From the NCBI GenBank assembly GCA_016709875.1, contig JADJLZ010000006.1:387511-451510 (forward strand): a stretch of DNA of 64,000 bases. The letters are read 5' to 3'. The stretch is from Planctomycetota bacterium (GTDB lineage: Bacteria; Planctomycetota; UBA1135; GCA-002686595). Below the pieces are notes generated by a model that searched no databases, was not told where the DNA came from, and saw nothing but the letters and a program-made list of their open reading frames with translations. The translations under genes and the position numbers were made by a program. Shown here piece by piece: positions 34,906-42,078 of this stretch (position 1 is the first letter of the stretch; each line of letters opens with the position of its first letter).

Positions 34906-35169
34906 TCAGGCCGCGACCTGGACCGTCGCGAAGAACTCGCAGCTGCCTTTTCTGAGGTTCGGGCGGATCGAGCGCACCTTCGGGCGCGGCAGGGGCTGCC
35001 CGTCTTCGCGCAGGCCCCGAAGGTGCATTTCGATCGCGATGTGAATCCGGCGCAGGGCGGCGTCGACGGTCTTGGCCACGGCGACACATCCGGGGAGGTC
35101 GGGAACCGACGCGCCCCAGTCGCTGCGAGGGGACTTCTCGAGGAGGACGAGATAGGAGAGTTGCCTCAT
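34906..35169 (-). CDS. hicB: HicB-family antitoxin
   Basis: 87 residues. Partial RNase-H-like HicB fold: LSYLVLLEKS, then the SVPDLPGCVAVAKTVDAALRR signature that defines the family. There is no obvious C-terminal DNA-binding domain; the last ~30 residues are short and basic. It neutralises HicA by covering its active site. The ATG overlaps the hicA stop (ATGA), so toxin and antitoxin are translated together, toxin first. Confidence 0.92.
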   Translation of the reverse strand: MRQLSYLVLLEKSPRSDWGASVPDLPGCVAVAKTVDAALRRIHIAIEMHLRGLREDGQPLPRPKVRSIRPNLRKGSCEFFATVQVAA

Positions 35170-35363
35170 GGGAGCTTCCTCCAGAGCTGTGCCTGGCGGA
35201 ACACGGAAGCCAGTGTACCCGGAGTCATGTCCCGTCCGAGGTTGCCGCTCACCGTGACTCGCCCAGGTTTGCTCCCGTGCTTGAACTGCCGGTGGCTGCC
35301 CCGTGTCGAAACGAGGAACCAGCCGTCGCGTTCGAGACATCGAATCACCTCCCTTACCTTCAT
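35166..35363 (-). CDS. hicA: HicA-family mRNA interferase toxin
   Basis: 65 residues, the usual size. It has the dsRNA-binding fold and the catalytic His in RGSHRQFKH (His24), which cleaves mRNA and tmRNA when free. The order hicA then hicB, with a 4-nt overlap, is standard. The local sequence is less GC-extreme than its neighbours, which fits horizontal arrival. The adjacent Imm50-like gene lies 148 bp away and is divergent. Confidence 0.92.
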   Translation of the reverse strand: MKVREVIRCLERDGWFLVSTRGSHRQFKHGSKPGRVTVSGNLGRDMTPGTLASVFRQAQLWRKLP

Positions 35364-35511
35364 GGACGAGCGTGCGGCTTGCGCAGGTGTGGACGTGTGC
35401 TGGCCTCCGCAAGGAAGACGCTCGAGGGCTTGCCCGGTTGCTCGTCCTCAGTACGAAAACCTGCTCGTGACGTACGGTGTGTGGCTTGGGGTGTCCGGGT
35501 ACAGTATCGGA

Positions 35512-36006
35512 ATGCACATCGAGGGCCAGATCGCGGGCGCAGAGAAGCTCACCGCTGTCTTTGGCTACTGGCCTTCCTTCCACGACGCGGAAGTCGTTTG
35601 GATTCACCTCGATCGCGGGGAGCAGATGGACGGGGCTGGTCCAACCCTCGAAGCACTCGTCCACACCTTCGAGATCTCCCGAGACGCGGATGCCATCGGC
35701 CAGCTGGCCCTGCGCCACCACGTACTCGTGCACTTGCGGTTTCGTCGCGTGGTTGACCTGAAGCTCGAGGATTTCAATCACCAGAATGCGCTGTTCGGCC
35801 TCGAAGTCACAGAGGTGCCGGACGTGCAGTCGGCTCCCAACCGGTTCCAAGTTCGACTCGATTCTGCGTATGGGATGTGGGCCTCCTTCCGCTGCCGTAC
35901 GGTGGAGTGCGTTCAAGTCACGCCTTGTACCGAGGACGGTTTCCCCATGGGGGATTCCAGCGGGCCGGACGACCTCGACGCCCTCGATCGATTGCCTTCA
36001 ACCTAG
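35512..36006 (+). CDS. Imm50-family immunity protein
   Basis: 164 residues. The motif GYWPSFHDAEVVWIHLDR (residues 18-35) and a LEDFNHQNALFGL segment fit the Imm50 family of immunity proteins that protect against polymorphic toxins. No partner toxin is nearby, so it is an orphan immunity gene. Its sequence looks less GC-rich than its surroundings, like the hicAB pair. The ATG at 35512 gives the typical family start; the reading frame is open further upstream but has no ribosome-binding site. Its 3' end overlaps the convergent glycosyltransferase by 9 nt. Confidence 0.82.
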   Translation: MHIEGQIAGAEKLTAVFGYWPSFHDAEVVWIHLDRGEQMDGAGPTLEALVHTFEISRDADAIGQLALRHHVLVHLRFRRVVDLKLEDFNHQNALFGLEVTEVPDVQSAPNRFQVRLDSAYGMWASFRCRTVECVQVTPCTEDGFPMGDSSGPDDLDALDRLPST

Positions 36007-37116
36007 GGTCAGACCGAGGCGTGCGTAGACGGCGAGTTCTTTCGCGATGCGGGAGCGGAAGCTGGAGTCGCGTTCGATGCGGGCGCGGGCCGTCTGCGCG
36101 AGTTTGGCTCGCAGGGCGGAGTCCTCGAGCAGCGTCTCGAGGCCGCGTTCGAGTTCGTCGACCGACCCGGGGGCGACGAGGAAGGCGTCTTCGCCGTGTT
36201 TCGCGAAGGCTTCCATTCCGCCGCAGCGCGTGGCGAGCACCGGCACTTCCATCGCCATCGCTTCGAGGACGACATTCGGCAATCCCTCGCGCAGCGACGA
36301 GAGCGCGAAGAGATCGAAGCCCTCGAACAACGCGCGCGTGTCCTTCTGGAAGCCGAGCAGCTTCCACCTCGAACCGAACTTCGACGCCGCGATCTGCGCG
36401 GCGAGCGCGTCTTTCTGCGGGCCCTCGCCCGCGATGCGCAGTTCGAACTCGCGCCCCTTCGCGGCCAGGCGCTCGCAGGCCTCGATCAGGAGCCCGAAGC
36501 CCTTCTCCTCCGACAGTCTTCCGACCGCGCCGATCACGAACGGCTTGCCCGAGGTCGGCGCGCGACGGCGGAACTCCTCGGTGTCGATCGCGTTCTCGAT
36601 CAGCGTCAAGCGTTCCTGCGCGACGCCGGCCTCTCTCGCCGCATCGAACAAGTCCTGGCTGACCGCCATCACCTGCTCGTACCTGCGCAGCGACCAGCGG
36701 TCGATCGCGAAGTACAGCGGCGTCTTCCAGCTCGGCTGCACCCAGCCGTGCATCGTGCTCACCAGCCGCAGCCCGAGCTCTTTGCGCAGCAGCACGCCGT
36801 AGAAGTTCGACTTGTAGTCGTGGCCGTGCCAGACGCGCACGCCGCGCTCGCGGCACACCTGCGCGATCTTCTTCAGCGTGCGCGGGTCGTAGGGCCAGCG
36901 GTCCTCGATCGCGACGAGTTCGCACCCCCGCTCCCGCGCGCGCTCGCGCAGGACCTCGAAGCCCGCATCGCCCGGCGCGTGCAGGTACAGCGCGAAGGCC
37001 TGGTAGCCGCTGCCCTCCAGCATCCTGGGCGTCGCCAGGATCGTCTTCTCGGGCCCGCCGCCAGCGCCGCTGACGATGCGCACGTGCGCGACGACGATGG
37101 GGGAGCCGGAACTCAT
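35998..37116 (-). CDS. Glycosyltransferase, GT4-like (GT-B fold)
   Basis: 372 residues. N-terminal HVRIVSGAGGGPEKTI is the GT-B first strand and Gly-rich loop. The C-terminal domain has IGAVGRLSEEKGF, the E-x7-E motif in EGLPNVVLE, and VPVLATRCGGM. It would be a retaining glycosyltransferase using a nucleotide-sugar; the acceptor is unknown. A GCTAGGCT box lies 10 nt upstream. It is separate in sequence from the GT4-like enzyme at 14063. Confidence 0.9.
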   Translation of the reverse strand: MSSGSPIVVAHVRIVSGAGGGPEKTILATPRMLEGSGYQAFALYLHAPGDAGFEVLRERARERGCELVAIEDRWPYDPRTLKKIAQVCRERGVRVWHGHDYKSNFYGVLLRKELGLRLVSTMHGWVQPSWKTPLYFAIDRWSLRRYEQVMAVSQDLFDAAREAGVAQERLTLIENAIDTEEFRRRAPTSGKPFVIGAVGRLSEEKGFGLLIEACERLAAKGREFELRIAGEGPQKDALAAQIAASKFGSRWKLLGFQKDTRALFEGFDLFALSSLREGLPNVVLEAMAMEVPVLATRCGGMEAFAKHGEDAFLVAPGSVDELERGLETLLEDSALRAKLAQTARARIERDSSFRSRIAKELAVYARLGLTLG

Positions 37117-37125
37117 CTCCGGCAG

Positions 37126-37131
37126 AGCCTA
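37126..37131 (-). promoter_or_regulatory. Candidate -10 element (GCTAGGCT)
   Basis: Minus-strand TAGGCT, 10 nt upstream of the glycosyltransferase start at 37116. Confidence 0.35.
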
Positions 37132-37163
37132 GCCAGCGCGCGCGCGCGCCGCGAACGGCGGAC

Positions 37164-37505
37164 TCACAGGTAGCGCACGAACTTGTTCTGCGCGTCCACG
37201 AGCAGCTGGATCGGGCCGCTCGGCGAATCGGCGATCTCGAAGGTCAGGATGATGACCTCGTCGCCGGGCTTCACGAGGTGCGCGGCGCCCCCGTTGATCT
37301 GCACCACGCCGCTGCCGGGCTCACCCACGATCGCGTAGGTCTCGAGCCGGGCGCCGTTGGTGTTGTCCACGATCAGGACCTTCTCCCACTCGGCGATGCC
37401 GGCGCGCTCCATCAACTCCTGGTCGAGCGTGACCGAGCCGATGTAGTTGACGTCGGCACCGGTGACGCGGGCCTTGTGGATCTTGCTGCGGAGGAACTGG
37501 CGCAT
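37164..37505 (-). CDS. panD: Aspartate 1-decarboxylase
   Basis: 113 residues. PanD makes beta-alanine for pantothenate and CoA. The self-cleavage site is present as Gly23-Ser24 in NYIGSVTLD, which yields the pyruvoyl group, and KIHKARVTGADVNY precedes it. The C-terminal NGGAAHLVKPGD and FVRYL are typical. It follows the aminotransferase gene by 45 nt on the same strand, and both may be on one transcript. No other pan gene is in the window. Confidence 0.95.
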   Translation of the reverse strand: MRQFLRSKIHKARVTGADVNYIGSVTLDQELMERAGIAEWEKVLIVDNTNGARLETYAIVGEPGSGVVQINGGAAHLVKPGDEVIILTFEIADSPSGPIQLLVDAQNKFVRYL

Positions 37506-37550
37506 CGAGGGCAACCAAGTTAGCTCGCCCGAAGGGAATCGCAAACCCGG

Positions 37551-38678
37551 CTATCGGCCGAGCTTCGCGGCGGGGGCCGCGGAGGCCCGGAAGGCCCGGA
37601 TTCCGGCCTCCAGGCGCTCCAGACCGGCCTTCAGGAGCTCGGGGGGCAGCGCGCAACCGACGCGGATGTGCCCCGCGAGGCCGAAGTACTCGCCCGGGAC
37701 CACGTCGACCTGGTGCTGCGCGACCAGGTACTCGCACAGGGCGGCGGTGTCGCTGACCCCTTCGACGCGCGGGAAGGCGATGATCCCGCGCTTGGGCACG
37801 TGGGCCTGGATGCCCTCGGTCTCGCGCAGCCAGCGCTCCCAGACCGGCCGCGACTGTTCCGCGACGCGCGCGATCGGCCGCGCGAGCACCTCGAGCTGGT
37901 CGAGCGCCGAGGCGAAGGCGCGCAGCGCGATCGTCGGCGGATCGACGTAGTCCAGATACAAGTGGTCGATCAGCTCGCGGCGCTCGGCCGCGACCTCTTC
38001 CCCGAGCACCATCCAGCCCGCGCGCAGCGGGCCAAGGCCGTAGGCCTTGGTCAGGCTGCCGATCGAGACCCCGTTCGGCGCGAGTTGGAAGGCGTGCAGC
38101 CGCTCCTCGGCCGGCGCGTACTCCATGTAGACCTCGCACACGACGAGCCTGCCGCCGTGCTCGGCCGCGGCGGAGGCCATCTCGCGCAGGTCGCCGGCCT
38201 TGGCGCGCGCGCCGGTCGGGTTGTGCAGGTTGGCGAAGAAGACGTGGCCGGGGCCCTTCGCACCCGCGAGCGCGGCGCGCACCTCGGCGGGATCGAGGCT
38301 CCAGCCGGTCTCCAGGCGGCGGTCCAGCGCCACACACTCCGCCCCGAAGTGCGGCGGGAGGGCGCGGAAGGGCTCGTAGGAGGGCCGGTCGACGACCACG
38401 CGCGAGCCGCGCCGGAACCAGCGCGCGGCGGCGAGGAACATGCCCCCCGAGGCGCCCAGCGTGACGATCACGCGCGAGGGGTCGACGCCGAATTTGCGTG
38501 CGAGGCGCTCCTCGACCTGCGGCAGGGCGCTCTCCGAGGGGTGGCCGAGGTCGATCCCGGGCAAGCCCGCGAAGAGGGCCGGGTCGGCGTTCGGCATGCC
38601 GGACTGCGTCAGGACGTGCGGGGTCCGCGCGCACTGCTCGTGCGCCCAGAACATGTAGGGGAAGCGGATCCGTTCCAT
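37551..38678 (-). CDS. PLP-dependent aminotransferase, class I/II
   Basis: 375 residues. The Schiff-base Lys is Lys211 in SLTKAYGLG, and the substrate-binding NPTGA has Asn153. The position that normally holds the Asp contacting the PLP ring nitrogen reads Cys-Glu-Val-Tyr (C181) instead of Asp-Glu-x-Tyr, which is unusual for the fold. The substrate is not evident. It is followed by panD. A TAGACT box lies 9-14 nt upstream. Confidence 0.85.
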   Translation of the reverse strand: MERIRFPYMFWAHEQCARTPHVLTQSGMPNADPALFAGLPGIDLGHPSESALPQVEERLARKFGVDPSRVIVTLGASGGMFLAAARWFRRGSRVVVDRPSYEPFRALPPHFGAECVALDRRLETGWSLDPAEVRAALAGAKGPGHVFFANLHNPTGARAKAGDLREMASAAAEHGGRLVVCEVYMEYAPAEERLHAFQLAPNGVSIGSLTKAYGLGPLRAGWMVLGEEVAAERRELIDHLYLDYVDPPTIALRAFASALDQLEVLARPIARVAEQSRPVWERWLRETEGIQAHVPKRGIIAFPRVEGVSDTAALCEYLVAQHQVDVVPGEYFGLAGHIRVGCALPPELLKAGLERLEAGIRAFRASAAPAAKLGR

Positions 38679-38686
38679 GGCCGGGC

Positions 38687-38692
38687 AGTCTA
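38687..38692 (-). promoter_or_regulatory. Candidate -10 element (GCTAGACT)
   Basis: Minus-strand TAGACT upstream of the aminotransferase-panD pair. It is divergent from the plus-strand TAGGAT at 38745-38750. Confidence 0.4.
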
Positions 38693-38744
38693 GCAAGCGC
38701 GAGAAAGCGCGCCCTTGTGCTTGGATCGCGCCGCTCCGGACCGC

Positions 38745-38750
38745 TAGGAT
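38745..38750 (+). promoter_or_regulatory. Candidate promoter: TTGGAT-18-TAGGAT
   Basis: TAGGAT preceded by GC; a TTGGAT about 18 nt upstream is a possible -35. The ATG at 38823 is 72 nt downstream. Confidence 0.4.
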
Positions 38751-38822
38751 CCCGTGCGAACCTCCGCGGTGCGCAGCAATGCGCAATCCCATGGCCGCGC
38801 GGAGGGAGGGGACCCGCTGGCC

Positions 38823-40040
38823 ATGTCTCGTGAGGCATCCTTGACCACCGCACTTCGCGCGAGCTCGTTCGCCCTCTTCTTCCTCGGCGTCTTCGGCGCC
38901 GCACTCCACGCTGCTCCGCAGTCGGGCACGACCACACCGCTGCGCTACGCGCGCGCGAAGTCGCCCGGTGCGAAGCTCTACAACCTCGCCGACACGAAGG
39001 GCGTCGAGCTCCTGACCGTCAAGACCGACGGCCTGCTCGCGGTCTACTCGGAGAGCGCGGGCTTCCTCGAGGTCGAACCCGCCGAAGGCATGCAGGTGTG
39101 GGTCTCGGGCAAATACCTCGCGCCCAGCGAAACTCCCGGTGTCTTCAAGGTCACCGGCAACGGCATCAACATGCGCCCGAGCCCCACGAGCGCGAGCGAG
39201 AACAGCTATCCGCTTTCGCGCTCGCTCAACAAGAGCGACGAGGTGCGCGTCGCGGGCCGCGCGCATCCTGAGAAGCCGATCAGCGAGGACTGGGTGCACG
39301 TCTGGGCCCCCGCGGGAACACACGCCTGGTGCCGCAGGGCCGAAGTCGCGGACGCGACCGGCGCCGACGTCGCGAGCCTGTTCACCACGGCACAGAAGGA
39401 CGCGCGCGCCGCGGCCAAGCTGTGGATGGAACCCGTGGCCGCGAGCACGACGAGCGCGAGCGCGCCGAAGGTCGCGGATTCAAAGCCGGAGAAGCCGGCG
39501 GTTCAGGCTCCGACCACCAGCGCGGACCTCGCCAAGGCCAACGAGCTGTACGAGAAGGCCTGTGCCTCCGACAGCTCCGACTTCAGCGCGGCCAAGTCCG
39601 CCTTCCAAAAGGTCGTCGACGCCGCTCCGCAGTCGAGCGCTGCGGACTCCGCGCGCATCGGCCTGGAGAAGATCGCGCTGCACGAGGAGATCGTGCGCAT
39701 CCGCAACGACCGCGCTTCGCTCGAAGTGGATCGCGAGAAGCGCCTGGCCCAGGCCGAGAAGGACCTGCGCGAAGCGAGCCTCTCGAGCGATCCGCTCTGG
39801 GGCCGCTTTCAGACGCGCGGCTGGCTCGAGAAAGAAGGCGACCGCTGGGTCGTGCGCTGGGCCGGCAAGCTCGCGAGCGAGATCACCTGCAGCAGCCAGC
39901 GCTACGACCTGTCGCTCTTCGCCGGCTACCAGCTCGGGATCACTGGCGCTCTCGTGCGCGGCGCCTCGAGCGACGGTCCCGCGCGATTCGACGTGCGCCG
40001 CATCGAGGTCCTGGACGCGCGTGGCACGGAGAAGCACTGA
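38823..40040 (+). CDS. Exported SH3-like domain protein
   Basis: 405 residues. Signal peptide about 1-31 (ending LHAAPQ). Two short SH3b-like units follow: GVELLTVKTDGLLAVYSE...VWVSGKYL and GNGINMRPSPTS...WCRRAEV, a pattern seen in bacterial wall-binding proteins. After a Ser/Ala/Pro linker the rest is helical with a coiled-coil-prone Glu/Lys/Arg stretch (about residues 285-340), then a beta-rich tail. It is likely envelope-associated; no enzymatic motif is visible. The ATG at 38823 is preferred to the GTG at 38754, which would place Arg-rich residues before the signal. Confidence 0.65.
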   Translation: MSREASLTTALRASSFALFFLGVFGAALHAAPQSGTTTPLRYARAKSPGAKLYNLADTKGVELLTVKTDGLLAVYSESAGFLEVEPAEGMQVWVSGKYLAPSETPGVFKVTGNGINMRPSPTSASENSYPLSRSLNKSDEVRVAGRAHPEKPISEDWVHVWAPAGTHAWCRRAEVADATGADVASLFTTAQKDARAAAKLWMEPVAASTTSASAPKVADSKPEKPAVQAPTTSADLAKANELYEKACASDSSDFSAAKSAFQKVVDAAPQSSAADSARIGLEKIALHEEIVRIRNDRASLEVDREKRLAQAEKDLREASLSSDPLWGRFQTRGWLEKEGDRWVVRWAGKLASEITCSSQRYDLSLFAGYQLGITGALVRGASSDGPARFDVRRIEVLDARGTEKH

Positions 40041-40071
40041 TCTTCCCTGGTGGCGCAAGCTGACCGAGGCT

Positions 40072-40200
40072 GTGCGGCGCATCTTCGCCGTGCAGAGCAA
40101 GCGCTACCTGTGCGACAGCTGCAAGTACGACTACCCCAGCGCGTGCAGTCGGCCCGAGCGGCCGAACGCGCTGCGCTGCCCCGACTACAAGCACAAGTAG
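40072..40200 (+). CDS. Cys-rich microprotein (42 residues)
   Basis: A short frame between two larger genes. The pattern is LCDSC, then YPSAC, then RPERPNALRC and PDY: a CxxC plus two further cysteines around a conserved Arg-Pro-x-Arg-Pro-Asn-Ala motif, as expected for a small zinc ribbon. The GTG at 40072 is the likely start because the frame upstream is only a shadow of the SH3-like gene. The Arg/Lys-rich ends suggest nucleic-acid or ribosome contact, but function is unknown. Automated annotation would easily miss it. Confidence 0.6.
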   Translation: MRRIFAVQSKRYLCDSCKYDYPSACSRPERPNALRCPDYKHK

Positions 40201-40213
40201 GAGCGCTGCGAAC

Positions 40214-40870
40214 GTGAGCGAGGCGCCCTCCGCGGACCGCTGGCGCGCCAAGCAGGCGCACTACCAGGATCCGGCGGTGGCGCGCGAGTACGACGCGCGG
40301 CGTTTCGCCGGCGCGCGCAAGAGCGGCGACACGGCGCGCTTCTGGCGCGCGATCGAGCAGGGCCTCGGGCCCGAGCTCGCGCGCGTGCACAGCGTGCTCG
40401 ACACGCCCGGCGGCACGGGCCGCTTCGCCGCCTTCGCCGCGCGCGAGGGACGCAGCTGCGTGCTGGCCGATCTCTCGCACGCGATGCTCGCGCAGGCGCA
40501 CACGAGCGGCGTGCCGCGCGTGCAGGCCGACGCGCTCGCACTGCCCTTCGCCGACGCGAGCTTCGACCTGGTGCTGTGCATGCGCTTTCTGTTCCACGTG
40601 CCGCGCGAGCTGCAGCCGCGCGTGCTGGCCGAGCTCGCGCGCGTCTCGCGCCGCTTCGTCGCGGTCGACGTGCGCCATGGCTGTGCATGGAGCGCCTGGA
40701 CGCGCGCCTTGCGCGGCAAACTTCTCGCACGCGCGGCGGCGCCACGTATGCGGCCCGCGGAGATCGACCCGCTCTTTGCCGCCGCGGGCCTCGCGGTGAG
40801 CGGAAAGCGCTGGTTCGCGCCTGGGTTCAGCGAAAAGGTGCTGGTTCTGGCGGAGAAGCAGGTCCCCTGA
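40214..40870 (+). CDS. SAM-dependent methyltransferase, class I
   Basis: 218 residues. The Rossmann-like SAM site is visible: VLDTPGGTGRFAAFAAREG (motif I, about residues 61-79), followed by an Asp-containing motif II and ALALPFADASFDLVLCM (motif IV). The substrate is not inferable. GTG start. It lies 14 nt after the microprotein and just before a small membrane protein, all on the same strand, so the three may be cotranscribed. Confidence 0.85.
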   Translation: MSEAPSADRWRAKQAHYQDPAVAREYDARRFAGARKSGDTARFWRAIEQGLGPELARVHSVLDTPGGTGRFAAFAAREGRSCVLADLSHAMLAQAHTSGVPRVQADALALPFADASFDLVLCMRFLFHVPRELQPRVLAELARVSRRFVAVDVRHGCAWSAWTRALRGKLLARAAAPRMRPAEIDPLFAAAGLAVSGKRWFAPGFSEKVLVLAEKQVP

Positions 40871-40892
40871 AGCTTTGCACTGCACCTGGACG

Positions 40893-41120
40893 ATGATCGC
40901 CCTCATGGACATCTCGGGCTCCTGGCTGATGACCTCGATGCTCGTCGGGACCGTCGGCGGCGGGTTCTTCCTCTACGGCAAGAAGCAATCGCGCCTGCCG
41001 CAGATGCTGACCGGGCTCCTGATCGGCGCGGACTCGTTCGTCTCCGATCCGCTGTGGATGTGCGTCGGAGCCGGAGTGGTGCTCGTGCTGCTCTGGGGCG
41101 CGCTGCGCGCGGGTTGGTAG
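40893..41120 (+). CDS. Small inner-membrane protein, two helices
   Basis: 75 residues. Two hydrophobic segments (about residues 8-26 and 38-70) flank a basic GKKQSRLPQ loop. The pattern of a short N-terminus, helix, YGKKQ loop and helix is found in small conserved bacterial membrane proteins of unknown role. Starts at 40875 (TTG), 40893 (ATG) and 40905 (ATG) are possible; 40893 is chosen as a compromise. Its stop directly abuts a partial duplicate of the 3' end of tgt. Confidence 0.55.
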   Translation: MIALMDISGSWLMTSMLVGTVGGGFFLYGKKQSRLPQMLTGLLIGADSFVSDPLWMCVGAGVVLVLLWGALRAGW

Positions 41121-41193
41121 CTACTCCTCGAGCTTCGTCTCCAGCGTCGCCAGGCGCGCCGCGCGCAGCTCGGCGAAGCGGTCGGCCTCGATC
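41121..41193 (-). repeat. Duplicate of the tgt 3' end (copy 1)
   Basis: 73 bp that match 42006-42078 at 71 of 73 positions. Read on the minus strand it encodes the tail of Tgt (IEADRFAELRAARLATLE) with its own stop. The upstream sequence is not tgt, so this is a detached 3' fragment and not a gene. It and the real tgt end bracket an ~812-bp insert. Confidence 0.9.
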
Positions 41194-41559
41194 CTCGGGT
41201 CGAATCCAACCGCGCTGCCGCTGAATCCGCCCGGCCCTCCGGCGGGGAAGCGGATCACCCGCATGCCCGGGCGGAGAGGGGCACGGGCCCCGCGGTTCGC
41301 GAGCGAGGCCGGGGTGTTCTAGGGCAGCCCTGTCCCCCGAGGGCGGGCCCTTGCGGCCTTGCTTCCAGCGAGGTAGCGTCGAAACCGTCGGCAGCGCAGG
41401 CGGTCCTTCTTTCCCACACGACGGCTGGGTCGCCAGCCTGGTGGGCTGCGGGCGCGGTCGACGGAGGACCGGCGCATGCTCGCAGGAACACGAACGCTCC
41501 CTCTCGCGCTCCTGCTCGGCGAGTCCCCAGCCGTCGCGTTGCCTCGGACGCCGCTCATC

Positions 41560-41782
41560 GACCTGGCGCGCTCCTGCACCGCCGGTGAACACCTCTCCCT
41601 CGAGGTGGGCGCGAATGGCGAGCGCGGGCGATCCCTCGATCACGCAGCGTTCCGCGGCGCTGGGCGATCCGATCTCGCCCGGAAGGGTGCGCTGCTACCA
41701 GGTCTGGTACCGCGACGGCGCGCCGGGCTTCTGCACGGCGCAGAGCTACAACCTCTCGAACGGGCTGCGGGTGGTGTGGTGA
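41560..41782 (+). pseudogene. Relic of secreted-protein C-terminal module
   Basis: The frame ending at 41782 reads GDPISPGRVRCYQVWYRDG, then CTAQSYNLSNGLRVVW and stop. This parallels the end of the 3976-5463 gene, which reads GDPIAPG, YRD, an Asn-rich segment and VLW. The upstream part is not in the same frame as any credible N-terminus and no signal peptide precedes it. I call it a truncated gene remnant of the same family; the boundaries are approximate. Confidence 0.65.
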
Positions 41783-41799
41783 GAACGGGGGGCATATCA

Positions 41800-41982
41800 A
41801 TGAGTCAGAATGAGATCAGGTGTTCGATCGAGTCGGCCTGCCTGCGTGCTGCCTCGGCCGTGCCTGGACTCCTGTCTGCGCTTGTCATGTGGATGTGCGC
41901 GAGCACCCCGATCCAGGCGCAGTGCATGTACTGGGATTCGGACTTGGTGAGCGTGCGCCCGTTCCGCAAGCGGTCGGCCTGA
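41800..41982 (+). pseudogene. Truncated secreted-protein start (signal peptide only)
   Basis: 60 codons. A start with a G-rich ribosome-binding site just upstream (around 41787-41792) is followed by a typical signal peptide, ACLRAASAVPGLLSALVMWM, ending in STPIQAQ. Only ~18 mature codons follow before a stop close to the real tgt end. It looks like the 5' end of a secreted-protein gene whose remainder was lost. Confidence 0.5.
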
Positions 41983-42005
41983 AGAGCAAGCGGCGACACG
42001 CCGCC

Positions 42006-42078
42006 CTACTCCACGAGCTTCTTCTCCAGCGTCGCCAGGCGCGCCGCGCGCAGCTCGGCGAAGCGGTCGGCCTCGATC
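42006..42078 (-). repeat. tgt 3' end, copy 2 (in place)
   Basis: The genuine end of tgt, matching copy 1 (41121-41193) at 71 of 73 bases. The two mismatches change two codons of the Tgt tail. Confidence 0.9.

Larger units (their letters stand above)
41121..42005. other. Insertion or recombination scar between tgt end copies
   Basis: No intact gene. Contents: the 73-bp tgt-end duplicate (41121-41193); about 41194-41560 with no recognisable coding; a plus-strand relic (about 41560-41782) of a secreted-protein C-terminus; and a short signal-peptide fragment (41800-41982). No transposase, terminal inverted repeats or integrase seen. Together they look like remains of two neighbouring secreted-protein genes plus a duplication from tgt, produced by recombination or by misassembly. 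Confidence 0.7.

Noticed and set aside
41121..42005. Insertion sequence at the tgt locus
   Set aside because: No transposase, integrase or terminal inverted repeats; only duplicated gene ends and relics. Called a scar.
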